47,946 nucleotides of DNA from Scytalidium lignicola (lineage: Eukaryota > Ascomycota > Leotiomycetes): contig NCSJ02000320.1 in NCBI GenBank assembly GCA_002812745.2, positions 1 through 47,946 on the forward strand. The letters run 5' to 3'. A program made the translations under genes and the position numbers. Positions 22,437 through 33,100 of this stretch are shown in pieces (position 1 is the stretch's first letter; each line of letters begins with the position of its first letter). The notes below the pieces were generated by a model, which saw nothing but the letters and a program-made list of their open reading frames with translations, was not told the origin of the DNA and did no database searches.

Positions 22437-23597
22437 ATGAGCACCCCATATACATTCCAAGGATGGATGGGCCTGGACAAAGAGAGCATCAATGGCAATA
22501 TGGTTTGGCAGGAGTTTGAGCCAAAGACTTGGACTGAAGACGATGTTGATATCAAGGTCACTCACTGTGGTATCTGTGGTTCCGACCTTCATACACTTCG
22601 TAGTGGCTGGGTAAGTTCCGAAACTTAGAATAACAGTACCAGGAAAGAAATTTCCAACTTACACTTGGTTTAGGGCCCGACTCATTATCCATGCTGCGTT
22701 GGCCACGAGATTGTAGGTGAAGCAGTGAAAGTTGGCAAGAATGTGAAGCACATCAAAGTCGGTGATCGTTGTGGAGTAGGAGCACAGCAATATTCCTGCA
22801 TGAAGCCGGACTGCGAAGATTGTTCGACCGGTATGGTAAATTACTGTAAAAATCCAATCTTCACCTACAATAGCCGGTATCCGGATGGCTCCAGATCATA
22901 TGGTGGCTATGCGGACTATCATCGTTCTCCTTCATACTTTGTCGTGAAGATCCCAGATGAGTTGAGTTCAGCCGAAGCAGCGCCGATGCTCTGTGCGGGC
23001 ATCACCGTTTGGAATCCGTTGGTGCAGAACGGAGCCGGACCTGGGAAGAAGATAGGCATCGTTGGTATCGGAGGATTAGGCCACTTTGGTCTGCTCTGGG
23101 CTAAGCATCTTGGATGCGAGAAGGTTGTGGCAATTTCTCGATCATCAAGCAAGAAGGAAGAAGCGCTGAAGCTGGGAGCAACTGAATTTATTGCTACGGA
23201 GGAGGATCCTGATTGGGTTAAGACGCATTCACGGTCCCTTGATCTCATCGTCTCAACCGTCTCAGGCCCAGACATGCCTCTTGGTGGATACTTAGGGTTG
23301 TTACGAACAAATGGCCAGTTCATCCAAGTCGGAGCCCCAGAGGACAAGTTCCCTGCATTCAATGCGTTCTCATTGATTTCGAAAGGAGTCAAGATTGGAG
23401 GAAGCCATATCGGGAACCCCCAGCAAATTGCTGAGTTGCTTGAGTTTGCAGCCAAGAAGGGAATTCATCCACAAATAGAGGAACGGCCAATGAAGGATGC
23501 CAATCAAGTGGTCATTGATATGGAGAAAGGCAATGCGAGATATAGATATGTCTTGGTCAACGAGGCTAATATCAAAGAGCCAGAGAGCAAACTTTAA
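22437..23597 (+). CDS. NADP-dependent zinc alcohol dehydrogenase (ADH6/cinnamyl-alcohol dehydrogenase family)
   Basis: Join 22437-22610, 22674-23597; 365 aa, normal for medium-chain dehydrogenases. Catalytic zinc ligands are C47 (in GICGSDLH), H69/E70 (VGHE) and C165. Structural zinc cysteines are C100, C105, C108 and C116. The Rossmann motif GIGGLG lies at 189-194, and the following SRSSSKKEEA favours NADP(H). Yeast Adh6/Adh7 and plant CADs reduce aromatic and branched aldehydes, so a role in aldehyde detoxification or aromatic metabolism in the cytosol is likely; the substrate is not fixed by sequence. The 63-bp intron has GTAAGT...TTTAG in phase 0. The start at 22437 matches the usual N-terminus (MSTPYTFQGW); an in-frame ATG at 22338 would add 33 residues unlike the family. 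Confidence 0.93.
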
Positions 23598-24146
23598 ATT
23601 CATATGTAGCAGTAGACGACTTGTTCCATAGAGGTGTCGTTGTTAGGCTTCCGAGATGTTGAGATGATGCTATGGAAGAAATCAGGACGCGAGCAACTGC
23701 ACATTTGATGATGGGTTGGTAAAATTAATGAGAACACTTAAATTTCAGATGATATACGAAGGACCTAGAAAAGGATTGTAAATCGTAGATGTCTTGATAG
23801 GCTTTTGCATGAGGTAGAAATTATGCAAGGTTGAAATGCTGACTCAGAATTCCAGACCAGGGTCACAGAGACTTACACGTGATCATAATCCGAATTCGAC
23901 GCTAGCGACATGTAAACATTGATGGTCTTCGCGAATTGTCACTTCAAGACAGGACGCCATCCCGGAAATCACGAACTCACCACCTCCAGTGTAGAATACT
24001 AAAAGTCTACAACCTCCTACCAGATCCTATCACCAATTGACGCGAAAACATTGTCGGCAAGCACGCGACCGACTTCTATCTTACATTCCGCTACAATCTA
24101 CCGAGCTCATCCCCCTCAAGCTCATGCGCTCCCAAATTTCTGATCA
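23598..24146. other. Intergenic region, dsn1 promoter
   Basis: About 550 bp between two same-strand genes. The last ~150 bases contain two ACGCG cores (24040 and 24063), noted separately. Nothing else is recognised. Confidence 0.5.
24040..24067 (+). promoter_or_regulatory. Candidate MBF/SBF cell-cycle boxes upstream of dsn1
   Basis: ACGCGAAAA at 24040-24048 contains both the MluI-box core ACGCG and the SCB-like CGCGAAA. A second ACGCG lies at 24063-24067. Both are 80-110 bases upstream of the start of a kinetochore gene, a plausible place for G1/S control. Short motifs can occur by chance. Confidence 0.4.
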
Positions 24147-25727
24147 ATGACTACCCTCGTACGAGCGCGAATACCTCTGGAAACGCTGAGTATGAACAAC
24201 CAGCTTCCAGCGCGGAGACGAAGTAAGCGGATTGCTGGTAAGTTGATCTGGAGCCTGGATGATGGGTCATATATTCCCCGCGACAGGAGGCTGAAAGGGG
24301 TAAGATCCAAGGATGCTAACTTTGTTTGTAGCATATGAGGAGGAAGATGGGGACTTCATGTTTACACGGTCGAAAAGGACCAAGACTGTTACGGAATTGA
24401 AGCCCAAACCAGCATCTGCGCCAGTACCATCGACGAGGAGGACCAGACAGAGCATTGAACGTGATCATGAAGCGTCTCCACCGAGGCCAAGTAGGCGGAA
24501 AATGAATTTGTCGACACCCAAACGGGAGAAGGATACCGTTACAGTGGCGAAGAAGGGGATGAGAAGAAGTGCGCGGACATCTACAGATAGAAATACAAAT
24601 GGCGAGGCCACGAAGACGTCTAGGAGGCGGGAACAAGCAGATTACGATAGCGTGGATATGGTTAGTGCATCAGAAGTTGAGACAAACAGTACTACAACGG
24701 AAGGAAGCAAATCTACGGTCATCAGTCTACCATTCAGCGATACACCAAAAATAGCTCGGAACAAGGAATTAAGGAAAAAGGGTTCGACTGCGAGGAGGAG
24801 TAGCTTAGGGCTTCGAGGACGGAGAGCAAGTTCATTGATCGACAATGGACACAGCGCGATTCCACATAGAGAGGTGGCTACGGTGGATTTCTATAAGCAT
24901 ATAGAGGCGGAGGGACTAAGCGAGCCTAGGAGGATGAAGCAGTTATTAACATGGACTGGAGAGCGAGCATTGGGTCCCAAGACTTCCCATGGTGATGTAG
25001 ATGCTGGAGCAATATCTGCAGGTGCGTAGTGAGATTGATGTGAAAGAGGGTCAAAGCTAATTTAGTACAGCGCGGTATATTCAAGAAGCTCTGTTAAAAG
25101 ACTTTACGAATAAGTCAGAATTCTCGGATTGGTTTAATCGGGAGGAAAGTGCGCCAAAGAAGATTGTGAAAACACCTAATCCGCGGAATATTGAGTTCGA
25201 GGCAAAGATTGCAGAGTTAGAACCTAGAATAAAAAGGTATACGACTCCATTTGCCTTGGAAATAGAAGCATGCTGACGTTTTGGTTATAAGATTACGAGA
25301 AGAACGAGACCAATGGAAAGCACTCGCAGAACCTCCACCTCCACATTCACCAATACTCCCTGAATCTGGTTCATTATCACCATCGAATATCGACTCGTCG
25401 ATTCTCGATCCAGAACAAGCTAATATTCTAGGTACGCTTACGAAATTATCGTCCTCAAAGCTTCAGGAAGAGAGCGCCTCCAGATTAAAGGCTATACAAG
25501 AAGGGCTTGAATTTAAGACGGATCAATTTTTGGATGGCATACATAAACTAGAGCAATATCAGGAGACAGCAGGCCGAGTTGCAGATAAGATATTAGCGCT
25601 TTGTGCTACTAGGTTAGAAGAGAGGGAAAGGAAAGAGAAAGAAGCAGTTGGATCGCGAGATATACCCATGCAAGAGGTGTTACGGAGTTTGAGCAGGATT
25701 TTACCGGAAAGAAGGCCTGGGAAGTAA
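24147..25727 (+). CDS. dsn1: Kinetochore protein Dsn1/Mis13 (Mis12 complex)
   Basis: Join 24147-24237, 24332-25021, 25071-25236, 25292-25727; 460 aa. The N-terminal ~190 residues are basic and Ser/Thr-rich, with RRSKR-type phosphorylation-prone sites. The conserved Dsn1 domain opens with SLGLRGRRASSLIDNG and continues through EPRRMKQLLTWTGERAL, then helical stretches and a coiled-coil-like C-terminus (EERDQWKALAEP, LEERERKEKEAV). Dsn1 is a subunit of the Mis12/MIND complex, which bridges inner centromere proteins and the Ndc80 complex; the RRAS-type segment is where Aurora B acts in relatives. Four exons were joined by phase (1, 1, 2). Donors are GTAAGT, GTGCGT and GTATAC. The first intron holds a fine GCTAAC branch site. 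Confidence 0.92.
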
Positions 25728-26379
25728 TGATATAAGATTATACGAATTAATGAACTACTACTCTCACATTGTTGAGAGCTTGATTCGTAACTCTACATTT
25801 TAATTTCAAAATGCGTGCATGAAATGTGAAGACCCTCTTCCAAGCCTATCGGATATCACATCTTGGCTGCAGATGGCTTGAGATCTCAATTGGACCAATC
25901 AAAGTGGGCTGTCGTCTTTACCCCTGGGCGATGACCAAATTGTACCGATAGCGTACCAAAAATAGTTGACGGGGCGTAAGAAGCATAATAAGACAGCTTC
26001 CAGACTAGAACACACTTCATTCAAACCACTCAACTCCAACTACATCACTACCTCCACGAATGACACGGCATTGAGAAAGAGAGGAAGACCAGTTCTACAG
26101 ATAGGGCGCGTGGATCCGAGAACCTTACCATTGCGCACAGTTTGAATTACAACTTGTTTCAAGGGAGAACCCTTCTCGAGTAACACCAACGACAAAAGGG
26201 CCGCGCAAGCAAACACAGTCATACAGACCTTAGCACTCGAGATCATTAACCACAAAAACACCTACGACTCCTCAAATCGATCAATCGAATTACTCACTCA
26301 CCTACTTCCAATAACAATAAACAACAAAACAACAAAAGCAAAAACTCACCTCATCCAACCCATTATTCCAACCTCCAAA
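25728..26379. other. Intergenic region with AC-rich leader
   Basis: About 650 bp. The 3' end of dsn1 is followed by a CCAAT box (GGACCAATC, about 25893) and then, from about 26000, a strongly C/A-rich stretch that is probably the unstructured leader of the small secreted protein gene. A 73-codon minus frame at 26040-26261 is judged a by-product of that composition. Confidence 0.5.
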
Positions 26380-26670
26380 ATGCGCCTCCTCCCAACAACC
26401 TTCATAACACCCATCGCCATCCTCCTCATATCAATAGCAACAACCGCCAACGCAAACCCCGAACCCCAAGTCGCTCAAGGAGGCGGCGCCGCGCCCGCTG
26501 TCCCTGCTCCAACGCAGTACCCTGTCGTATCCGTCGTGCCATCTCTGACGACGAATCCGGCTGGGGTGGTGTCTACTATATATATTACCTTTACGCAAAC
26601 GTTTGCAGCGACAGCGTTGGGGAGTTGGCCGTTGGGGCCTACGCCTTTGGCTGGGAAGATTGGGTTGTAG
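26380..26670 (+). CDS. Small secreted protein without cysteines (96 aa)
   Basis: Single exon. A signal peptide covers about residues 1-25 (long hydrophobic core, ANA cleavage). The mature part is Ala/Pro/Val/Thr-rich: an acidic start, then PAPTQYPVVSVVPSLTT, then IYITFTQTF and ALGSWPLGPTPLAGKIGL. It has no cysteine and no catalytic motif. The segment from TQYP to the C-terminus looks like a conserved beta-rich surface motif seen in short secreted ascomycete proteins (recollection, not checked). It could be secreted or wall-associated; no GPI signal is present. The start codon has a good context (CCAAAATGC). Confidence 0.7.
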   Translation: MRLLPTTFITPIAILLISIATTANANPEPQVAQGGGAAPAVPAPTQYPVVSVVPSLTTNPAGVVSTIYITFTQTFAATALGSWPLGPTPLAGKIGL

Positions 26671-27023
26671 AAAGTTTTTGGTGTGTGTTTGTGTGTGCTG
26701 AAGAGGGGTGGAGAAGGGAAGGAGGGATCTTTGGGGGGATCGATATATTATTTCATGGTTGTGTTGGGGAGTAGGGAGTAGGAAGTAGGGAGGTGAGATG
26801 TGGACATTTGGAATGGGGGAATAGGGGAAGTTTGGATTTTGATTTATTTTGGGGTTTGGCATGGGATTTGGCATCAGGAGTTCTAGGGAGTTTTGCATGT
26901 CTTTATGCATATAGAAAGAGAGGGTGTGTGTGATATTAAATGAAAGAAAGGCAAGTTAGCAAAATATAATACCTTTTGGAGTGGAAATATGGTTATGCAT
27001 TTATGGTCAGACAAAGTGTGTTA

Positions 27024-27059
27024 ATAAATTGTGTCTATTCAGATATCTAATATATAGTA
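27024..27059 (+). repeat. Dispersed direct repeat, copy 1
   Basis: Thirty-one of 36 bases match 28924-28959 in the same orientation; four of the five differences are transitions. The two copies flank the multi-pass membrane protein gene. Confidence 0.6.
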
Positions 27060-27141
27060 CGGTGATGTCGTCTTCAACTCTTCGATAATACACGATAGCA
27101 CATCTGTCACTCGAATACAGGATTGATGTGGCCAGCATCGA

Positions 27142-27221
27142 AAGTCGAATCTGGCGGAATGAATGGTGCCTAGAAATTTAGCCTTTGTGAGGCTGTATTA
27201 GGCGCCTTAGCCACAAAGCCA
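27142..27221 (-). other. Possible tRNA-derived remnant (degenerate A and B boxes)
   Basis: Read on the minus strand, 27221-27203 is TGGCTTTGTGGCTAAGGCG, very like the A box and D-loop of leucine tRNAs. AGATTCGACTT at about 27152-27142 loosely resembles a B box about 50 bases downstream. The rest does not fold as a tRNA, so this is at most a pseudogene or a tRNA-derived SINE head. Confidence 0.3.
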
Positions 27222-27350
27222 CGAGTGCCCGCGCAAGGCTGTGCAATTGGCGTCAGAACACACCCTCGATGCGACGTATAAAGCGTTTATTGCGCATCAA
27301 TATTGTCGAGAGGCACCTGGCCTTATTCCTTGAGAAGACCATCTACGAAA

Positions 27351-28688
27351 ATGCACTACATTGCTACTCTTTTCCTTGCTGTTCAGATAAGCAATGCGGC
27401 TATCGGTGGGTTTGTACTCCCCGCACGGGACGTTTCAATCCCAGCCTCGTCATCTCCAACTACCTCCTCAATCCCAACACAGTCAATACACATAGAACAG
27501 GCCGAAACCCCTACGACTACTTCGCCTTCGTCCTCTACATCTTCTGCCAAAAATCCTCCGTTATTTCTCCCCGTCACCGCAGCTCCTCCTGACACTCTCG
27601 GCATCGCAAATGTTAGTGGCTTCTACGGACCCGGCGCCTGGGCATCATGGTTTCTCACAATCGTTGGAGCATGGGTGCAGGTCCTTCGAAGATCAGAAGA
27701 GAAGGTGGATGTGAATACGGCGTTATTCTTACTCGGCACAAACTGGGCGGCAGTCGATATCTTCAGAAGCATTCATGCGATGCGAAATATTCAACCGGAC
27801 CAGCCCGATTACAAAACGGAATTCATAAAGTGCATGGGTAGTTACGGCGCGGCCATTACCGTCGTTTTTTGGGGGACAGTACACGCCCTATTGTTGACTA
27901 CAGTCACCAAAGCGAACTTCAGTGGCAGGGAGTGTATGAACAGGCGACTCTTAACGCTCACCGTTGGACTTGTGCTGCCGTTCATTGCACTGGTCGCTTC
28001 TACCTTTGGGCCAGTCTTAACTGGTCTTAATGGGAACGCTCTGGAATACCTCCCCGCGCTATATTGGATGGGAATGGGTTCCGGCACTCATTCCATAACA
28101 TATACGCCGGTTAACGTTATCCCTTTCCTCCCATTAGCCTACTGGTTTGCCTTGGCGGATGACAAAACCCAACTGCTACCGAAGCGTCTGGTGAAAATAA
28201 TCAAGATTGTGAATAATTCAGATGCCACACGTATTATATGGGGGTTTTTCGGCTTGAGCTCCCTCGTGTCCTTTGTTGTGTCTTTTATTGCACGCCTTGC
28301 AACGGGCAATGGGAACTGGGAATGGGGAATGGCACTAGGCATATTATTTTTCGTCCCCATCTTAATTTTCATGGTCCCACTGGTAGGGATGATATTCCTT
28401 CCCATCAGCGTTGTCATTTACATTTTCAAAGGATATCTTCACCTCGGCTCTAACGTCTCCGAGTCTTGTTTCTTTATGCCCTGTACGCCCCAGTCAATCT
28501 CAGATGAGGATCAAATATACGCTCTGCTCGCGGGGTTGTTTGCCCTGGTCGGATTTGAGTTGTTGCCCCCTATTCTCAGAAAATTGCGAAAAGAGTACAG
28601 AGATCGGAGGCTGTTTGAAGAGGATGTTAAGAGAAGACTAAGACAAGCTGAATTGAGGCGATCAACGTCAGCTCCTTTGAATCACTAG
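27351..28688 (+). CDS. Multi-pass membrane protein of unknown function (445 aa)
   Basis: Single exon. I start at the ATG at 27351 (context CGAAAATGC) because it gives a clean signal peptide (MHYIATLFLAVQISNA). The upstream in-frame ATG at 27303 would put 16 polar residues before it. A Ser/Thr/Pro-rich luminal stretch (about 20-85) is followed by FYGPGAWASWFLTIVGAWVQ and about eight hydrophobic segments spread to about residue 410. It ends in a charged cytosolic tail (LRKEYRDRRLFEEDVKRRLR). I recognise the FYGPGAWASWFLT segment as a recurring feature of expanded, uncharacterised fungal membrane proteins, but assign no transport or receptor function. Two direct repeats flank the gene 1.9 kb apart. 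Confidence 0.75.
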   Translation: MHYIATLFLAVQISNAAIGGFVLPARDVSIPASSSPTTSSIPTQSIHIEQAETPTTTSPSSSTSSAKNPPLFLPVTAAPPDTLGIANVSGFYGPGAWASWFLTIVGAWVQVLRRSEEKVDVNTALFLLGTNWAAVDIFRSIHAMRNIQPDQPDYKTEFIKCMGSYGAAITVVFWGTVHALLLTTVTKANFSGRECMNRRLLTLTVGLVLPFIALVASTFGPVLTGLNGNALEYLPALYWMGMGSGTHSITYTPVNVIPFLPLAYWFALADDKTQLLPKRLVKIIKIVNNSDATRIIWGFFGLSSLVSFVVSFIARLATGNGNWEWGMALGILFFVPILIFMVPLVGMIFLPISVVIYIFKGYLHLGSNVSESCFFMPCTPQSISDEDQIYALLAGLFALVGFELLPPILRKLRKEYRDRRLFEEDVKRRLRQAELRRSTSAPLNH

Positions 28689-29253
28689 ACTAATTGCTAC
28701 GTCTTCAAAGTTTTTCGATGACTTCGTTAGATCTGCTAAGCAAGGTGGGTTAGAGGCTGTCTGCCGTCTAAGGACTAAAGTGTGCGAGTATATCCGCGAC
28801 GAGGCAGCCAGCGAGCCTCGAGCTTGCTAGTTAGTTTCCCCTGCCTGGCACTGAATCGATTTGTGAAACCAAGAGAGAAGAGGACTTCGATGGAGGAAAC
28901 GAGGGACCGATAGGTTGTAGAATATAAATTGTGCCTATTTGGGTATCTTATATATAGTATAGTACAGACTACGCTCCTCATGTAGCTGTGCCCGTCATAT
29001 CTATTATATCTGTACAACATTCTCTACAACGAAGTAGCCCCTTTCATGTACCTAAGTACTGCCTGTCCGCTTTGAACATGCCAAGGAGGGTTTTTGGCTC
29101 TTCTTGTCCAGAGGCAGTCCTCCATCCTGCTTCGAGCCTTCCCTAACTAGCATTAATCAATGCTACCTTCTCATGATATACATCCAGCTAGACCCTCTAG
29201 ACTTGTCTTGACAAACATCTATGTCTTCTTTACGACCTCTCCAAATCACAGAC
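28689..29253. other. Convergent intergenic region
   Basis: About 565 bp between two 3' ends. It holds the second copy of the 36-bp repeat (28924-28959) and otherwise nothing recognisable. Confidence 0.5.
28924..28959 (+). repeat. Dispersed direct repeat, copy 2
   Basis: Same-orientation partner of 27024-27059, exactly 1900 bases away, with 31 of 36 identities. Confidence 0.6.
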
Positions 29254-30156
29254 TCATCCGTTCATCCTAGCTGCCGTCTCGCCTGCTTCTTCCTTCCTCC
29301 TACCATGTAATCCCTTCAACCCCCTCATAACATCCGGGACCTTCTCCCCCAGCTGCTTGCTTGCCTTATTCGCAATCCTCCACGGTACATTCGTCGACCC
29401 CCACCCACCATTCGTCCCACCACCATCGTTTCCAACCCTCCTTTTAACACCATCCGTTTCCCAATCTCGTAGGCCAGCAGAATATATTGAGGGCGGGATA
29501 GATGAGGATAAGGACGCAGCGAGTAATGAGCGGCGCGGGGAAATCGGTGTGTAGGGGCCGTGGAGCGGGTTATGAAGCGGGGAGGAGAGGATTGAGAGGT
29601 GCGGGTAGGAGGATGGCGAGAGAGTGAGTTGAAAGATCTTTTCCTCGGTGGTGGCAGCGACCGATTCAGAGTCCTCTGATTCTAAGTCTTTGTGAAATTC
29701 GTCTTGTCCATCTTCTGAGACGGTTTCTATAGAATTGGAAGTGTGTGATATGGCTTCTAGGTGTTCGTGTTCTGGCGTCGAAGTAGATGTTGGCTCGGTA
29801 TGGGATATTAATTTATATCGGATAGGACTGACGCGCAGAAGCTCTTCTGCAGATGTTTGATCTTCGAAGACAGTTATAAATGTATTTAAGCTTGGTGCAG
29901 CTGCGTTGTACTGTTTTACTCATTTCTGAATTAGCACTCTTCTTTTATCTTATCAGTCTTCCTGCTGGAGAATAGTGGGATCAGACTGCAATATGCCGTC
30001 AATTACCTTTAATCCTTTAAAAACATCCACCTTGCCGAACCGTTCGAGGACTCGGAGGACTTCTCGTCGTTCAGAGAATGTCTTGGGAGTAGGCGTCATC
30101 TTAACATGGACGGTGCGCGCTGTGAGAGAGCGAGCGAGGGATTCTACGGCCTGCAT
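29254..30156 (-). CDS. Conserved fungal protein of unknown function (268 aa)
   Basis: Complement join 30007-30156, 29254-29910. The intron (29911-30006) has GTAATT and ...AAACAG, phase 0. It joins LRVLERFGKVDVFKGLK to YNAAAPSLNTFITVFEDQTS, and SPIRYKLI follows. This pattern (TPTPKTFSERREVLR, then a gap, then SPIRY) looks like a compact alpha/beta, RRM-like domain conserved among filamentous ascomycetes; I know no name or function for it. The C-terminal half is acidic, then Ser/Pro-rich, and ends in a basic helix-like stretch. The start at 30156 gives MQAVESLARSLTARTVHVKM, which could be a weak mitochondrial presequence. An in-frame ATG at 30336 would add 60 basic residues and cannot be excluded. 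Confidence 0.75.
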
Positions 30157-33100
30157 TTTGTATATGTGATATTTTTGGCCGCAGATACTGATCTTCTTCC
30201 TCTGCGCACCAGAAGTAGCGCTTCCTCGTCTCAATTGGCTTTCTCTTTGCTGGCGTCGACTTTCTAACTCTGGTGGGAAACGAGTGTCAATGAATCGAAG
30301 GAAATTGCGACGTCCACAACACCGATATGTGACCAATTATCAAAATCGACGAAGAAGCATACTTCACATCATAATGTTGGCTTTGAGTTAAGCAAGGTAG
30401 TATTACGTTAAAGAAAGGCTGCCGAGTTAATGATGCTTCTAAGAAAGCGAATGGGAATCGCCATATTGTTATGTAATCAATACACCAATTCTGATTGGCT
30501 AGAAACCTATCTACGGAACATATCTTATCCCGCCTTTTGAAGCATTTTATCCAGGGAATTTAAGCAGACTGTGAGCAAGTAAAAAAAGGAAAGGAAAAGA
30601 GCCAGCTAATTAGAATTGATATCTAGAACACTGACACGAAAGATCCATGCTTTAAGAAAACCTAGTAGACTTTATCTCGAGTGGTTGAATTTATCTTTGT
30701 CCAGTGGACGAAAAGCCAATCGAGAATTGCCATCACCCTAGAGAAGGGAAAAAAATCTGATTCTGGAGATAGAAATACTAATGGAAAAGAGAGCGACCTG
30801 AACTACTCCTTTGGAGCAACTGAGCCAAGGACATGGTACGTGGATTCCAGGACAACTGGTTTAGAGCGGGAAGGCGTAATTATGTCTTAGAAGGAGGCGT
30901 GATTTAGTGATTAGTAGTACTTCGTACTTATGTATTATTGTGGAGCTACATTTTGCGGTACGATAACGTGGTACGCATTGGTCCTTTTTCTTCATTGTTG
31001 ACGATTCTATAAGAGTTATGGTATGATTATTGACTTGCCGAAACCTTTGGTGTTTATCCTTCTTACTTTCTTTCTCCTTTTTGGCATTATTTTATTTTAT
31101 TTTATATATATTTTAATTTTTAGGCTGATTTTGTCCCGTCCGATCTAGACTTATTTCATCTGAAGGGAATCGGATATTATTCCCCCTGACAGCAACTCAC
31201 CCCTGTGGTACAGTAACATAATCCCCCCGATTAGGAATTACATTAGGGCCATGCGGAGTACCCGATCAACCAACCAACCTATAAAGCTGATTACAGCAAC
31301 AAAAGTATTCAATCAGCAATGCCTCAGTACAGCAAGTTACTTATGACATATGTGACATGTGACAAAACAATGCAAGTAATCGCACTAGGTAATGAAACCC
31401 ACTTGGGTAAAAAGGGACATTTTGCTCTCCTTCCCAAATCAATTTTTGCCACAGTCGGAAGGGTCCACATTAACATCAATTAATACGTAAAAAGAGAAGC
31501 AAATTTACCGCATATGGGAATCTTGCAGCGTGTCGTTTCGTGCAGATACTGTACTGTAAGATGTTCGGCATGCAAGCTGCAGTGCAGGCTGCAAGTGCAA
31601 TCGTCCGTGTCGGGAATGGATTCTTGCACCAAAGGGGAGCCAAGGGTAGCCGAGCGATAGGCACGTCGGGCAGTGATCAGCGCTCGGCCCATGAAGAAAT
31701 GTTTCTCCTCGGAGCTTTTTTTATCATTTACTCTATTTCCTTTCTTATTGGCCTTTACTGGATTGGGAAGGCCAAGGTAGCGCTACTCGTAAATGTCTGG
31801 CCCAGACGTGCCGGGCTGGGTTAGCGGGGTTCGGTAGCTTATCTGTCTTTTCCCCTTTGCTGGGAAAAAGACCGTTGGGTTGGGNTTTTTTTTTTCGGGA
31901 ATAGCTAATTAAAAGCAGCAACAAATCAAAATTCAATGCTGTTCTGGCATTGACTGTTTCATTGCCTGTATCTTTTTGCATTTTGTTCTCCCACTGTAAT
32001 ATTGTAATGCTGCAATGCTGTAACTGTACAGTGTATCAGCAGGATTTGTCACTCGGGACACTCTAGACTTGCTTCACTTTGTAAACACAATGCAAAGATG
32101 ACCGGACGGACGGACCTAGCCCAGCCTAGCAAGAGCCGCCGGCACTCCGGCCGTAGCGGGGTGCCGGCGGGAAGGAAAACCCCTTTTGCCAGGTTCAAAT
32201 GATACAAACGCTGAGACGTAGAAGGACGCTCACGAGCCTCACCGACACAAACAACCCAGAGATCATAATAATAGAATAATAGACATGTGACAATCACGCC
32301 TACAATGCTCCATCTTTGGTAAATTGGGTGGAAAGCACAGCAATTCCCCTCGAACCACTCAAAGCGCAGCAGTGTTGCCCGGCACCGAAAGCAAGAAATA
32401 CGTGCAGGAGCGAATTCCAGATGCAGTAGTCGCTCGAACCAACCACAGCCGCCAGTTTTTGAGTTAATGATTTTATTGTCGAAGAGCGCGGTTATTGCGG
32501 TTGATAGCAATAAATAATTATTCTTAGTAAGATTTTGGCGGTGATCGCGCTCTTCTAAAATGATCTTGGAGATACAAAGAGTTAAGTATTACCGTACTTG
32601 GAATGAAATGGGATCACATAGAGTTGATGATACAGTACAGTGCTACTGTACTAACTACGATTGCACTTCTCCTAAGCACGGGAACTAGTCTGGCATTGTT
32701 GTAGAATTTTCGATGGATCTGAGTTACTTGTTTTCCCAGATTCAAACCCCCTTCCCCTTCCCCTTGTCTCGTCTCGTCTCGCCCCGGCGGCCGTTGCCTG
32801 TCATTTTTGGGATCAGGCCAGCAGCGCCCCCGGCACCCGAGCACCCAAGCACTCTCCTCCCCTGGGCCCGGCAAGCGGGACCCCAGAAATCCCACTCCTG
32901 GGACTCGGAAGCGCCTGTGCGTCGGTGCTTCGGTGCACAACTCGAACGGGGGCATTTGAGTTATGCGCACCCACATAACTTTACATCCACCGCACAGCAA
33001 ATCAGGCCACACTGTTATGACACACACGAGCCGGTGCATAACTCTAGTGCCACACACCCAACTGGCTGCCCGTCGGCCATGTCCACATTTAAGGTACTGG

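Larger units (their letters stand above)
26671..27350. other. Intergenic region with G/T-rich 3' flank and a tRNA-like remnant
   Basis: About 680 bp. The first ~270 bases are extremely G/T-rich, the mirror of the A/C-rich leader on the other side of the small gene. A 36-bp segment at 27024-27059 recurs at 28924-28959. On the minus strand at about 27142-27221, sequences resemble a tRNA A box and a weak B box. The last 100 bases are the promoter of the multi-pass gene. Confidence 0.45.

Noticed and set aside
26040..26261. 73-codon minus-strand frame with hydrophobic start
   Set aside because: Lies in the A/C-rich leader of the small secreted protein; the hydrophobic start follows from base composition.
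27183..27218. Hairpin CTTTGT/ACAAAG upstream of the multi-pass gene considered as a regulatory RNA element
   Set aside because: The stem is short and bulged, and is better explained as part of the tRNA-like remnant noted in the findings.
32049..32510. 153-codon minus-strand frame in the large gap
   Set aside because: Cys/Leu/Arg-rich with no domain or splice support; starts within repeat-like motifs.
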